The position numbers and the translations under genes are program-made. 64,000 nucleotides of DNA, from contig NZ_LKHP01000001.1 in assembly GCF_001440545.1 (NCBI RefSeq), forward strand, positions 272,272 to 336,271, in the 5' to 3' direction. The notes under the pieces were generated by a model, which was not told the DNA's origin, ran no database searches, and saw only the letters and a list, made by a program, of their open reading frames with translations. The stretch is from Caloramator mitchellensis. GTDB lineage: Bacteria > Bacillota > Clostridia > Clostridiales > Caloramatoraceae. Below are positions 44,010 through 53,111 of the stretch, piece by piece; the stretch's first letter is position 1; each line of letters opens with the position of its first letter.

Positions 44010-45044
44010 ATGGGAATATTTGGTTTTTCAAAGGATATGGGAATAGATTTAGGAACTGCTAATACATTAGTTTATGTTAAAGGAAAAGGAATAATACTAA
44101 GAGAACCTTCTGTTGTTGCGATTAGAAATGACAATACAAAACAAGTATTAGCTGTTGGCGACGAGGCAAAGGAAATGATAGGAAGAACACCAGGAAATAT
44201 AGTTGCAATAAGACCATTAAAGGATGGCGTCATTGCTGATTTTGATATTACACAAAATATGCTGAAAATGTTCATTAAAAAGATTACTAATGGGGGTGCA
44301 TTTATTAGACCAAGGATAGTGGTATGCCATCCATCTGGTGTTACTGAAGTTGAAAAAAGAGCCATCGAAGATGCTACAAGACAAGCAGGTGCAAGAGAAG
44401 TTCACCTTTTAGAAGAACCGATGGCTGCAGCTATAGGTGCTGGACTTCCAGTTAATGAACCAACAGGAAGCATGGTTGTTGATATTGGTGGAGGGACAAC
44501 TGAAGTAGCTGTAATTTCTCTTGATGGTATTGTTACAAGTAAATCACTTAGGATTGCGGGAGATGAACTAGATCAATCAATTGTTAATTATATTAAAAAA
44601 GAGTATAATTTAATGATTGGAGAAAGAACAGCAGAGCAGATAAAGATTCAAATTGGTTCTGCATATCCTGGAGATGAAGCAATTACTATGGAAATAAAGG
44701 GAAGAGATTTGGTTACAGGGCTTCCAAAGGTTATCAAGGTTACTTCAGACGAAATTAGAGAAGCTATAAATGAGCCTGTCACTGCGATTGTAGATGCTAT
44801 TAAATTTACTCTTGAAAAGACACCTCCTGAACTTGCAGCAGATATAATGGATAAAGGTATAATGTTAACAGGTGGTGGAGCCCTACTGAGAGGACTTGAT
44901 AAATTAATAAATAGTGAAACTCATATACCTGTTCATATAGCAGAAAATCCACTCGATTGTGTAGCCGTTGGTGCGGGGAAGGCACTTGATTATATTGATA
45001 GACTATCAGGCAGCAGAGGCTTTGGTATTTCCAAGTCAAGATAG
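44010..45044 (+). CDS. mreB: Rod-shape-determining actin-like protein MreB
   Basis: 344 residues. Actin-family ATPase motifs: phosphate-1 [19 protein letters not shown], phosphate-2 [17 protein letters not shown] and the adenosine region [16 protein letters not shown]. Forms membrane-bound filaments that guide lateral wall synthesis, implying a rod-shaped cell. AAGGGAG precedes the ATG. First of the mreBCD-pbp2 unit. Confidence 0.97.
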   Translation: MGIFGFSKDMGIDLGTANTLVYVKGKGIILREPSVVAIRNDNTKQVLAVGDEAKEMIGRTPGNIVAIRPLKDGVIADFDITQNMLKMFIKKITNGGAFIRPRIVVCHPSGVTEVEKRAIEDATRQAGAREVHLLEEPMAAAIGAGLPVNEPTGSMVVDIGGGTTEVAVISLDGIVTSKSLRIAGDELDQSIVNYIKKEYNLMIGERTAEQIKIQIGSAYPGDEAITMEIKGRDLVTGLPKVIKVTSDEIREAINEPVTAIVDAIKFTLEKTPPELAADIMDKGIMLTGGGALLRGLDKLINSETHIPVHIAENPLDCVAVGAGKALDYIDRLSGSRGFGISKSR

Positions 45045-45058
45045 AAAGAGGGATTTAA

Positions 45059-45892
45059 ATGGATTTTTTGAAGAACAAGCTACTAACTATAGTGCTTGTT
45101 CTTTGTCTTGCATTTACGATATTTATTGGTATAACTGCAAATAAAAAAGAAAACACAGGAATAATACAAGGGACAATAACATCTACTGTTGCTCCGATAC
45201 AGAAGTATCTATATTTAGCAGGGCAAAGAATAAGTAACGTTTTCTCATTCGTATCATCTATTAGCAATCTTATCGAAGAGAATAATAAGCTAAAAGCTGA
45301 AGTAGAGGACTTGAAGGCACGACAAATTGAATATGACAGATTCAAGAAAGAAAATGAAGAAATGAATAGCCTTTTGAATTTTAAAAATACGCACAAAGAC
45401 CTTAAATTGATAGGAGCTAACATTATTGCTAAGGTTGGCGACAGCTGGTTTGATGTTATTATAATCGATGTTGGCTCAAGGGATGGTATAAAAAAGGGCC
45501 AGTATGTAATTGCAGGAAATGGATTTGTTGGACAAGTTACAGAGGTTAATGAGAACAATGCAAAAGTTGTAACTTTGATAGATGAAATGGCTAACATACC
45601 TGCAAAGGTATCATCAACTGAGGATATCGGTCTTGTAAGTGGAACAAAATCCACAAATAAGGATAAGTTATGCAAAATAAGCCTATTGCCATATGATACA
45701 AAGGCAAAGGAAGGGGATTTAGTTGTTACTACAAATATAATTTCAGAAGATTCAAGTTTAATTCAAAAGGATATATTGATAGGAAAGATAACTTATATTG
45801 AGGATGAAAAATTAAACTTATCAAAAGTTGCTTATATTCAACCTGAGGTTGATTTATCCAGAATAGAAAAAGTTATGGTAATAATTAAATAA
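45059..45892 (+). CDS. mreC: Rod-shape-determining protein MreC
   Basis: 277 residues. A single N-terminal transmembrane helix (about 7-25) is followed by a coiled coil (LIEENNKLKAEVEDLKARQIEYDRFKKENEEM) and the beta-barrel MreC core with the VGDSWFDVIIIDVGSRDGIKKGQYVI pattern. Links the filament to extracytoplasmic wall enzymes, notably PBP2. AGAGGGA precedes the ATG. Confidence 0.95.
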   Translation: MDFLKNKLLTIVLVLCLAFTIFIGITANKKENTGIIQGTITSTVAPIQKYLYLAGQRISNVFSFVSSISNLIEENNKLKAEVEDLKARQIEYDRFKKENEEMNSLLNFKNTHKDLKLIGANIIAKVGDSWFDVIIIDVGSRDGIKKGQYVIAGNGFVGQVTEVNENNAKVVTLIDEMANIPAKVSSTEDIGLVSGTKSTNKDKLCKISLLPYDTKAKEGDLVVTTNIISEDSSLIQKDILIGKITYIEDEKLNLSKVAYIQPEVDLSRIEKVMVIIK

Positions 45893-45906
45893 AGGGGTAG
45901 GACATT

Positions 45907-46413
45907 GTGAAAAAATATATTGTATTTATGTTAACAGCCCTGTTTTTATTGAGCCTGCAAGAGGCTTTTTTTTCAAGACTTAGTTTTTATAATATATACT
46001 TTGATATACCGATGATATTAATAATATGTATAGCTATGACTTTAGAAGATACGGAGGCATTTTTTATTATATTGTTTGCAGGAATTGTTAGAGATAGCAT
46101 GTTTCCTGGAATATTTGGTGTAAATTCTATATTTTATTTATTATTGTTTTATTTAATAACAAGGATTCAAAACAAAATTTACAAAGAAAAGGTTTCTATT
46201 TTCATATTAATTATAATTTTTTCAACTTTATTAAAATACGTAGTATATTTTGTAAGTTTTTATATTGCTTCAATTAAATTTAATTTTATTGAAATGATTA
46301 AATCAACATTGCTTATAGAAGTGATTGGAAATATAATATTATCAAGGTTTATAAATAATTGGATAAAAAGAATATATAATTCTTCATTTGTTCAGAAGGA
46401 TTGGAAAAATTAG
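45907..46413 (+). CDS. mreD: Rod-shape-determining protein MreD
   Basis: 168-residue polytopic membrane protein with five or six hydrophobic segments, the standard MreD pattern. It starts with GTG at 45907 after AAGGGGTAGG. The family is poorly conserved in sequence; the call rests on position between mreC and the PBP2 gene and on topology. Confidence 0.9.
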   Translation: MKKYIVFMLTALFLLSLQEAFFSRLSFYNIYFDIPMILIICIAMTLEDTEAFFIILFAGIVRDSMFPGIFGVNSIFYLLLFYLITRIQNKIYKEKVSIFILIIIFSTLLKYVVYFVSFYIASIKFNFIEMIKSTLLIEVIGNIILSRFINNWIKRIYNSSFVQKDWKN

Positions 46414-46426
46414 ATAGGGTGATGAT

Positions 46427-48886
46427 ATGGAGAAAAAGGAAGAATCAAGGATAAATGCATTTAAGCTGATAGCATTTTTAATTTTTGCTATTCTTATTTC
46501 TAGACTATTTTATCTTCAAGTGATAAATGGGGATTATTATAGAACATTGGCGGAGGAAAAGGGAAGAAAGTTTGTTTATGAATTGCCACCTAGAGGTGAA
46601 ATACTCGATAGAAATGGATTAAAATTAGCTACTAATGTCCAAAGCTTCAATATAACCTATAACAATGTAAAGTCAAAATTAGTTAATGAAGAAGTCAATA
46701 AAGTATTGATTGAAACTATTAGAATAATAATAAAGAACGGGGATGAAAAAAAATTAATAGACACAAATTTTCCCATCGTAATAAACGGTTCAAATTTTGA
46801 ATATGACTTTAATTCCACAAACTCGACAACTATTGAGAAAAGAAAGAAAAACTTTCTTGAATTTTATAAAATTAAAGAATCATTGAATGCAGAAGCAGCC
46901 TTTAGAGAAATTGCAAATTATTATGAAATTATAGAATCAGATTCCAATGGAAAACTAAAATACAAGTATAACATGAATCAGCAGGAGGCATACAGACTTA
47001 TATCATTTAGATATTCTATTCAAAATACAATGTTTTCTCAGTATAGAGCTATTTATTTAGCTAAAAATGTAAACAAAAAAACTGCATTAGCAATTGAATA
47101 TAATAGAAATGACTTACCTGGGATTATGAGTGAAGTTGCCCCAATGAGAAGCTATCCATTCGGGCAGGTAGGTTCGGCATTTTTAGGTTATCTTGGCAAA
47201 ATAAGTGAAGATGATAAAGATTACTATACCAGCCTTGGCTATGATATTAGCCGTGAACTCGTTGGAAAGCAAGGACTTGAAAGTGTTTTGGAAAACAATA
47301 AGGATTTAAATATTTCATTAAGAGGTGAACCGGGTGGAATTGAAGTTGATGTAGATAAATTCGGTAGAATTTTGAATGAAACAGCTAGGCTTGATTCAAT
47401 TCCAGGCGATTCAGTTATTACTACTATAGATGCAAATTTACAAAAAGTTGCAGAAAAAGCACTTGATGAAACAATGGAAAACATTAGAACAGGCAAGATT
47501 AAGACAGATGCGCCATACCCTAATGCAAACATAGGAGCTGCTGTTGTTGTTGATGTTAGGACTGGTGAAATTCTAGCTCTTGCGAGCAGGCCAGGATTTG
47601 ACCCAAACTGGTTTGCAGAGAAGGGTTCTCCAGCAAAAGAGTATTTAAATTACCTTTGGCCACAAAATGGAGAGTATGGATTAACGCCTCTTCCAACTTT
47701 TAATTATGTTACCCAGGGGACAGCACCTCCAGGCTCAACTTTTAAACCTCTTGTTGCTATTGCAGGGTTGCACGAGGGTGTAATTTCTCCAAGCACCATT
47801 ATTGTAGATAAAGGTGTGTACGATGGATTACCAGGTTTTAATGGTGCCTGCTGGATATGGAATGAAAGGCGTGGAACTCATGGAGCTACAAATGTAGCAA
47901 AGGCTATTCAGGTTTCATGTAACTATTTCTTCTTTGAAGTTTCAAAAAGGCTTGGAAGAGAGAAGTTTTACGATTGGGCTTTTAAATTTGGGTTAATAAG
48001 TAATCCGAAAACTGGAGAAGCACCTACGACAGGAATTGAAATTAAAGAAAGCCCAGGGGAAGTTGCTAATCCACAAAAAATTATAAGAGATAAAGTTAAC
48101 GTAAAGCTAATAAATATAAAGAAAAAATTAAAGGAAAGTTATGGAATTACTGTCCTAGATAACGAAAACAGTCCGGCTAGAACGGTGCTAAAGAATATGA
48201 TTTTATCTGGAAGGTATGATGAAAACACTCTTGAATCAATTGGAATACTAAATGAAAAGGCAAAAAACTATATAAAAGGTGAAATAAATACTCTAAATTG
48301 GGAAGCAAATGCTTTCTTCCAGGTAATAAATGCTGGTATCGGTCAAGGTAATACTGAACTAACTCCGCTACAGATGGTTAGTTATGTTTCAACTATAGTT
48401 AATGGTGGAACGCGATATAAACTGCATCTTATAAAAAAAGTATTAAATCCTGACGGAACCGTAAAATATGAAAATGAACCCGAGGTAATGCAAAAGTTAA
48501 ATCTTAAAAACGAGTATATTGAAGCGGTAAAGGAAGGCATGAAGAAGGTTACGGAAGAAGGTGGAACGGCATCATCAACATTTAGAAACTTTCCAATACA
48601 AACTGGAGGTAAAACAGGTAGTGCATCTGTAGATAAATATCTTGTTAATAAGGGAAGAGCAGCTTACGGATGGTATATAGGGTTTGCACCCTATGATAAT
48701 CCTCAAATAGCTGTTGCTATTGTAGTATACAATGCAGGACATGGCGGATATGTTGCTCCTGTTGCAAAAGCAATCTATGAAGAATACTTTGGACTAAATA
48801 AAAATACTAACCCAACACAAAAAAATACAAACAATTCAAATAATGCAAATACTACAGACCAACAAAATATAAAGCCAAACAGGTAA
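46427..48886 (+). CDS. mrdA: Penicillin-binding protein 2 (elongation-specific transpeptidase)
   Basis: 819 residues. One N-terminal transmembrane helix (about 10-32), the dimerisation domain with ELPPRGEILDRNGLKLATN, and a transpeptidase domain with all active-site motifs: SxxK at Ser437 (PPGSTFKPLVA), SxN in QVSCNYFF and KTG at Lys729 (GGKTGSASV). It crosslinks lateral wall peptidoglycan with RodA. It is longer than the roughly 650-residue norm because of an enlarged dimerisation domain, a helical insertion after the SxN motif (about residues 545-625) and an Asn/Thr-rich C-terminal tail. A binding partner for MreC. Confidence 0.95.
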   Translation: MEKKEESRINAFKLIAFLIFAILISRLFYLQVINGDYYRTLAEEKGRKFVYELPPRGEILDRNGLKLATNVQSFNITYNNVKSKLVNEEVNKVLIETIRIIIKNGDEKKLIDTNFPIVINGSNFEYDFNSTNSTTIEKRKKNFLEFYKIKESLNAEAAFREIANYYEIIESDSNGKLKYKYNMNQQEAYRLISFRYSIQNTMFSQYRAIYLAKNVNKKTALAIEYNRNDLPGIMSEVAPMRSYPFGQVGSAFLGYLGKISEDDKDYYTSLGYDISRELVGKQGLESVLENNKDLNISLRGEPGGIEVDVDKFGRILNETARLDSIPGDSVITTIDANLQKVAEKALDETMENIRTGKIKTDAPYPNANIGAAVVVDVRTGEILALASRPGFDPNWFAEKGSPAKEYLNYLWPQNGEYGLTPLPTFNYVTQGTAPPGSTFKPLVAIAGLHEGVISPSTIIVDKGVYDGLPGFNGACWIWNERRGTHGATNVAKAIQVSCNYFFFEVSKRLGREKFYDWAFKFGLISNPKTGEAPTTGIEIKESPGEVANPQKIIRDKVNVKLINIKKKLKESYGITVLDNENSPARTVLKNMILSGRYDENTLESIGILNEKAKNYIKGEINTLNWEANAFFQVINAGIGQGNTELTPLQMVSYVSTIVNGGTRYKLHLIKKVLNPDGTVKYENEPEVMQKLNLKNEYIEAVKEGMKKVTEEGGTASSTFRNFPIQTGGKTGSASVDKYLVNKGRAAYGWYIGFAPYDNPQIAVAIVVYNAGHGGYVAPVAKAIYEEYFGLNKNTNPTQKNTNNSNNANTTDQQNIKPNR

Positions 48887-48940
48887 AAGATTATTGTTTC
48901 CTTATAATATCGAATTAATACTTTATAAAAAACATTATGC

Positions 48941-49014
48941 TAAGCTCCATGATATGATTTCAAGTGGTATTCCTATCTAATAGGATGGCGACTATGAAAT
49001 CATACGTGGAGCTT
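48941..49014 (+). repeat. Two-tier intergenic palindrome after mrdA
   Basis: TAAGCTCCATGATATGATTTCA (48941-48962; shown in parts: AAGCTCCA, ATGATTTCA) pairs with TGAAATCAT and TGGAGCTT (ending 49014). Between them a second hairpin TCCTAT-CTA-ATAGGA forms the apex. It is followed by CAGTTTTAATT. Its arms resemble the other CCCC-TGAA palindromes in the window. Possibly a terminator. Confidence 0.55.
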
Positions 49015-49059
49015 CAGTTTTAATTAAAGATAACAAGGCATATTATTTTTACAAGAATT

Positions 49060-49088
49060 TTGTATTTTTTTATATAAATTTGTATGAT
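49060..49088 (+). promoter_or_regulatory. Probable minCDE promoter
   Basis: TTGTAT (49060-49065), 17-base spacer, TATGAT (49083-49088), about 90 bases before the minC start. Confidence 0.45.
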
Positions 49089-49179
49089 AAAATAGTAAAG
49101 TAACGAAAATTTCTAATTTACTTGTGAAGGAATTATTCAATTGATGAAGAATATAATAAATAGACACTTGGAGGTTCTT

Positions 49180-49791
49180 ATGGGCACTGTAATGTTCAAG
49201 GGAAATAAAGATGGTATAATCATACAGATAATGTCTAATGATTTACATAATGTTAAGAAAGAAATATTTGAAAAGCTGCTGCAGGGAAAGGATTTCTTTA
49301 ATGGTTGCAACATGTATATAAGAAGCGATAATGAACTGCCTGCGGAATTTACTGAAGAAATAAAAAACAGTCTAAAAAACATTTATAATGCGAATTTAAT
49401 TATAGAAGAAAAAAGGATTATTACAAGTAAAAAAGTAACTGAAACTAACGAAGGAAATGCCAAAATAATAAAAAGGACAATAAGATCTGGTCAAAGAATA
49501 ACTTTCGATGGGAATATAGTGATTATTGGTGATGTTAATTCAGGTGCCGAGGTTCTTGCAACTGGTAGCATAATAGTTCTTGGAGTGCTTAGGGGTATTG
49601 TCCATGCTGGATTAGAAGGCAATAATAAAGCTTTCATAGCAGCATATGATTTAAGACCTGAGCTAATAAAAATTGCAGATTTAATATCACGTCTTCCGGA
49701 TGACCCGGAAAAAAATAAAATTCCCGAAGTAGCTCGTATCAAAGGGAGAAATATAATTATTGAACCATATTTGCCTAATAAAATACAATGA
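49180..49791 (+). CDS. minC: Septum site-determining protein MinC
   Basis: 203 residues from ATG 49180, preceded by TTGGAGG; the frame opens 13 codons earlier at TTG/ATG without an equally good ribosome binding site. N-terminal domain (FKGNKDGIIIQI...) inhibits FtsZ. The C-terminal beta-helix has the MinC pattern RSGQRITFDGNIVIIGDVN, GAEVLATGSIIVLGVLRG and AFIAAYDLRPELIKIAD. Forms the division inhibitor with MinD. Confidence 0.95.
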   Translation: MGTVMFKGNKDGIIIQIMSNDLHNVKKEIFEKLLQGKDFFNGCNMYIRSDNELPAEFTEEIKNSLKNIYNANLIIEEKRIITSKKVTETNEGNAKIIKRTIRSGQRITFDGNIVIIGDVNSGAEVLATGSIIVLGVLRGIVHAGLEGNNKAFIAAYDLRPELIKIADLISRLPDDPEKNKIPEVARIKGRNIIIEPYLPNKIQ

Positions 49792-49807
49792 ATTTGGAGG
49801 GGTTTAA

Positions 49808-50602
49808 ATGAGCACATCTATTGTAATTACATCAGGAAAAGGTGGAGTTGGTAAAACAACTACAACTGCAAATATAGGAACAGCTCTTGCAATGCTAGGA
49901 AAAAAGGTAGTTGTAGTTGATGCTGATACTGGACTTAGAAATCTAGATTTGCATCTTGGATTAGAAAATAGAATAGTATATAATCTGGTTGATGTAGTTG
50001 AAGGAACTTGCAGGTTAAAGCAGGCACTTATAAAGGACAAGCGTTTTGATAATTTATTTTTGCTCCCAACTGCACAGACAAAGGATAAAACTGCAGTAAC
50101 TCCAGAACAAATGCAGGAACTTGTTGAAACGTTAAAAAAAGAATTTGATTATGTTATAATTGACTGCCCAGCAGGTATCGAGCATGGTTTTGAAAATGCT
50201 GTAGCTGGTGCTGATAAGGCAATAGTTGTAACTACTCCAGAAGTTTCTGCTGTAAGAGATGCAGATAGAATAATTGGTAAGCTTGAAGCAAAAGGATTAG
50301 AAGATCATCAGTTAATTGTAAATAGAATAAAATTTGAAATGACTAAAAAAGGAGAAATGCTAAACATTGACGATATGACTGATATTCTTGCGATTAAACT
50401 GCTTGGCATAGTTCCAGATGATGAAAAGATTGTTATTTCAACGAACAGGGGAGAACCAGCTGTTACTGACTCAACTTCAAAAGCAGGACAGGCTTATAAA
50501 AACATCGCAAGAAGACTGCTGGGTGAAGACGTTCCTTTAATGGAAATGGAAACAGAAGAAACTGGATTTTTCTCAATATTCAAGAAATTATTTAGGAGAT
50601 AG
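49808..50602 (+). CDS. minD: Septum site-determining ATPase MinD
   Basis: 264 residues. Deviant Walker A ITSGKGGVGKTTTTANIG, the DADTGLRNLDLHLGL motif, DYVIIDCPAG and a C-terminal amphipathic helix with FFSIFKKLFRR for membrane binding. Recruits MinC and is stimulated by MinE. GGAGGGG precedes the ATG. Confidence 0.97.
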   Translation: MSTSIVITSGKGGVGKTTTTANIGTALAMLGKKVVVVDADTGLRNLDLHLGLENRIVYNLVDVVEGTCRLKQALIKDKRFDNLFLLPTAQTKDKTAVTPEQMQELVETLKKEFDYVIIDCPAGIEHGFENAVAGADKAIVVTTPEVSAVRDADRIIGKLEAKGLEDHQLIVNRIKFEMTKKGEMLNIDDMTDILAIKLLGIVPDDEKIVISTNRGEPAVTDSTSKAGQAYKNIARRLLGEDVPLMEMETEETGFFSIFKKLFRR

Positions 50603-50612
50603 GGGGGGTAGT

Positions 50613-50885
50613 ATGGACTTATTTAAGTTGTTTAGTAGGGAACAGCCATCAAAGGATGTTGCTAAAGAAAGATTAAAGCTGATTTTGATTCATGATAGGG
50701 CAAATGTTTCCCCGGCGTTTCTTGATATGTTGAAAAGCGAAATTATAAGAGTAATTTCTGATTACGCCGAAATAGATGAAAGAGGACTTGAAATCAAACT
50801 AACTAAGGCTGGAGAAGAAGGAATAAATAACCCAGCTCTTATAGCCAATATACCAATAAGAAAAATGAAGGAATCAACAAAATGA
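50613..50885 (+). CDS. minE: Cell division topological specificity factor MinE
   Basis: 90 residues. N-terminal membrane-binding FKLF segment, the MinD-interacting region SKDVAKERLKLILIHDRA and C-terminal dimerisation domain with EIDERGLEIKL. Its presence means pole-to-pole Min oscillation rather than a DivIVA/MinJ system alone. AGGGGGGGT precedes the ATG. A terminator follows. Confidence 0.95.
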   Translation: MDLFKLFSREQPSKDVAKERLKLILIHDRANVSPAFLDMLKSEIIRVISDYAEIDERGLEIKLTKAGEEGINNPALIANIPIRKMKESTK

Positions 50886-50887
50886 TT

Positions 50888-50934
50888 TTTAAGCTGCTTT
50901 TACTTGAAGCAGCTTAAATTTTAATCTTTTTTGA
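50888..50934 (+). terminator. Intrinsic terminator after minE
   Basis: TTTAAGCTGCTT (50888-50899) pairs with AAGCAGCTTAAA (50907-50918), followed by T-rich sequence. Confidence 0.82.
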
Positions 50935-50971
50935 ATAAATAAACTTATTTGTTTTAATAAAGTAATTATTG

Positions 50972-50980
50972 TGTTATAAT
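50972..50980 (+). promoter_or_regulatory. Extended -10 promoter for rodA
   Basis: TGTTATAAT, a TGn-extended consensus -10 box, 29 bases before rodA. The same nine bases occur before nadD. The -35 region is weak. Confidence 0.55.
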
Positions 50981-51008
50981 CTTAAAAGCAGAATAGGAAG
51001 AAGGTGAT

Positions 51009-52133
51009 ATGAATATGATACGCAAGCTTGGATTTGATAAGAAACTTCTAAAAAATATAGATTATTCAATAATTTTCAGTTTAATCGTTATAGCTATATC
51101 AGGATTACTATCGATTGGCGCTGCAACACTGGCATTTAACGATGGAAGCATGCAAAGAGTTATATTTCAAGGTTTATGGTTCATTGTTTCAATTTTTCTT
51201 TTTGTAATTATTATCTCGTTTGACTACAATATGATAGGTGGATATTATAAAATAATTTATATAGTTTCAAATTTATTATTAGTTGCTGTTTTACTTTTTG
51301 GTTCTGTTAGAAATAATGCAAAGGCATGGCTTGGAATTGGGCCGTTTGGAATACAGCCATCTGAATTTGCTAAAATAGCAATAATAATCACCATTGCAAA
51401 ACTGCTTGAGGATATGGAAGATATAAATACCTTTAAAAATCTTTTTAAAATTGCAATGGTATCATTGATTCCTATGGCACTTATACAGCTTCAGCCTGAT
51501 ACAGGGACAAATTTAATTTTTGTCATGACAATATTGGGAATGATATTTGTTGCTGGACTTGACCTAAAATTCATATACTGGAGTTTATTTACGGCTATTT
51601 CTTCGTTTGCATTGATATGGAAGCTCAACATATTAAAGGAATATCAAAAAAATAGAATATTAGTTTTCTTAAAACCTGAAATGGACAAATTAGGTGCAGG
51701 ATATAACGCATACCTTGCTAAAATAGCAATAGCATCAGGAAAATTTTTTGGAATTGGATTAACTAACAGCGGTTTAACGGATGGAAAATTTATACCTGAA
51801 GCTCCAACTGATTTTATATTTTGTGTCTTTGCTGAAAAATTTGGATTTATTGGGACATTGTTATTGTTATTGGCGTATTTAAATATCATACTTAAGGGTA
51901 TCAATATAGCAAAAAGTTCAAAGGACAAATTTGGGATGTATCTTACAGTAGGAATTTTATCTATGTTCATATTTCAAATACTGCAGAATATAGGTATGGA
52001 TATTGGGCTTATGCCTATTACAGGAATCCCACTGCCTCTGATGAGCTATGGTGGAAGTTCATTAATGACGACCATTATAGCCATTGCTCTAGTTATAAAT
52101 GTTGGAATGAGAAAACAAAAGATTAATTTTTAG
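51009..52133 (+). CDS. rodA: Peptidoglycan polymerase RodA (SEDS family)
   Basis: 374 residues with about ten transmembrane helices. SEDS-family features: AKAWLGIGPFGIQPSEFAKIA, LQPDTGTNLIF, and the C-terminal GLMPITGIPLPLMSYGGSS. Glycosyltransferase that polymerises lipid II during elongation with PBP2 (encoded at 46.4-48.9 kb). FtsW is the near relative; rod-complex gene context favours RodA. GAAGGTGAT precedes the ATG. Confidence 0.94.
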   Translation: MNMIRKLGFDKKLLKNIDYSIIFSLIVIAISGLLSIGAATLAFNDGSMQRVIFQGLWFIVSIFLFVIIISFDYNMIGGYYKIIYIVSNLLLVAVLLFGSVRNNAKAWLGIGPFGIQPSEFAKIAIIITIAKLLEDMEDINTFKNLFKIAMVSLIPMALIQLQPDTGTNLIFVMTILGMIFVAGLDLKFIYWSLFTAISSFALIWKLNILKEYQKNRILVFLKPEMDKLGAGYNAYLAKIAIASGKFFGIGLTNSGLTDGKFIPEAPTDFIFCVFAEKFGFIGTLLLLLAYLNIILKGINIAKSSKDKFGMYLTVGILSMFIFQILQNIGMDIGLMPITGIPLPLMSYGGSSLMTTIIAIALVINVGMRKQKINF

Positions 52134-52170
52134 TAGTATAAATTAAAAACTTAAAGCATATTAATTAATA

Positions 52171-52220
52171 TCTGAATTCTAATATCATAAGTATATGGTG
52201 ATTAGAATTCAGATTTTTTA
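52171..52220 (+). terminator. Intrinsic terminator after rodA
   Basis: TCTGAATTCTAAT (52171-52183) pairs with ATTAGAATTCAGA (52201-52213), followed by TTTTTT. Confidence 0.85.
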
Positions 52221-52237
52221 AATTAGGGGGTGGGATA

Positions 52238-52900
52238 ATGTATTATCCGAACTATAGCAACTTTTATAAGCAAAAAAATAGAAAAAATTCAGATTATCTT
52301 CAAAAATTAATAAACAACCTGTCTATCGTATTAATAATATTTATTGTTTTTTTAGGACTGAAATTTATAAAGACGGATAATGCAATAAAATTAAACGAAT
52401 ATATTAAATCAAATATTGAAAAAGATTATACTTCAACAATCAAATCCTATGCGATTAGCAAATTAAGCAAAATAAATATTAAATCAATTAACGTTTTTAG
52501 TAATAATGATTTTATGCTTGAATTCTTACCAGTGGACGGTAAGGTAATAGTTAAATTTGGAGATAAGTTAAATAGTGCTGATGATTCAAGCGTTTCAAAG
52601 GGAATTATTATTCAGACTGACAAAACTTCGGATGTCAAAAATGTATTTGACGGCTATGTTGAAAAAATTGAAAACAATGATAAACTTGGATTGATATTAA
52701 CTATTGACCATCACAATGGATATAAAAGTATTTACGGAAATCTTGGAGAAATTAGGTTTGTAGAAGGAGAAAAAGTTGAAAAGGAAGATGTTATCGGGAT
52801 AAATTCGCTTGACCCTGTAAGTAAAAAATACAATCTATATTATGAATTAATTCAATCCAATGCGTCTGTTGACCCACTAAAATTTTATAAAACTAATTAA
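52238..52900 (+). CDS. Degenerate LytM/M23 membrane protein, SpoIVFA-like
   Basis: 220 residues. Cytoplasmic basic N terminus, one transmembrane helix (about 28-46), a helical stalk and a C-terminal LytM (M23) fold (ILTIDHHNGYKSIYGNLGE..., YNLYYELIQ). The zinc ligands of active M23 enzymes are gone: the first His/Asp pair is missing, YAHL reads YGNL, and the final HxH reads LYYEL. It is therefore a non-catalytic protein like SpoIIQ or SpoIVFA. Position after minCDE-rodA is where spoIVFA-spoIVFB lie in many Firmicutes, but no M50 protease gene follows. GGGGGTGGG precedes the ATG. Confidence 0.75.
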   Translation: MYYPNYSNFYKQKNRKNSDYLQKLINNLSIVLIIFIVFLGLKFIKTDNAIKLNEYIKSNIEKDYTSTIKSYAISKLSKINIKSINVFSNNDFMLEFLPVDGKVIVKFGDKLNSADDSSVSKGIIIQTDKTSDVKNVFDGYVEKIENNDKLGLILTIDHHNGYKSIYGNLGEIRFVEGEKVEKEDVIGINSLDPVSKKYNLYYELIQSNASVDPLKFYKTN

Positions 52901-52927
52901 GGTGATAAAAATAATTTAATAATTATT

Positions 52928-52966
52928 TTAGATATCCCCATGAAATTATTTCATGGGGATATCTAA
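52928..52966. repeat. Perfect 18-bp palindrome, intergenic
   Basis: TTAGATATCCCCATGAAA (52928-52945) pairs perfectly with TTTCATGGGGATATCTAA (52949-52966) around a TTA loop. No U-tract follows. Best conserved member of the CCCC-TGAA palindrome family; may act as a terminator or 3' stabiliser. Confidence 0.65.
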
Positions 52967-53111
52967 GTAAGTAGCATGAAATGGTTTCTTAGATTATTTT
53001 AAGAAAGCCTATTAATAATTTTAGTTGCTAAATTCAATATACTTTGCTATCATTAATCTGTATTTCTTGGATACAATAAAATTAATATAACCGTTTACGG
53101 GAGGAAAAAAT

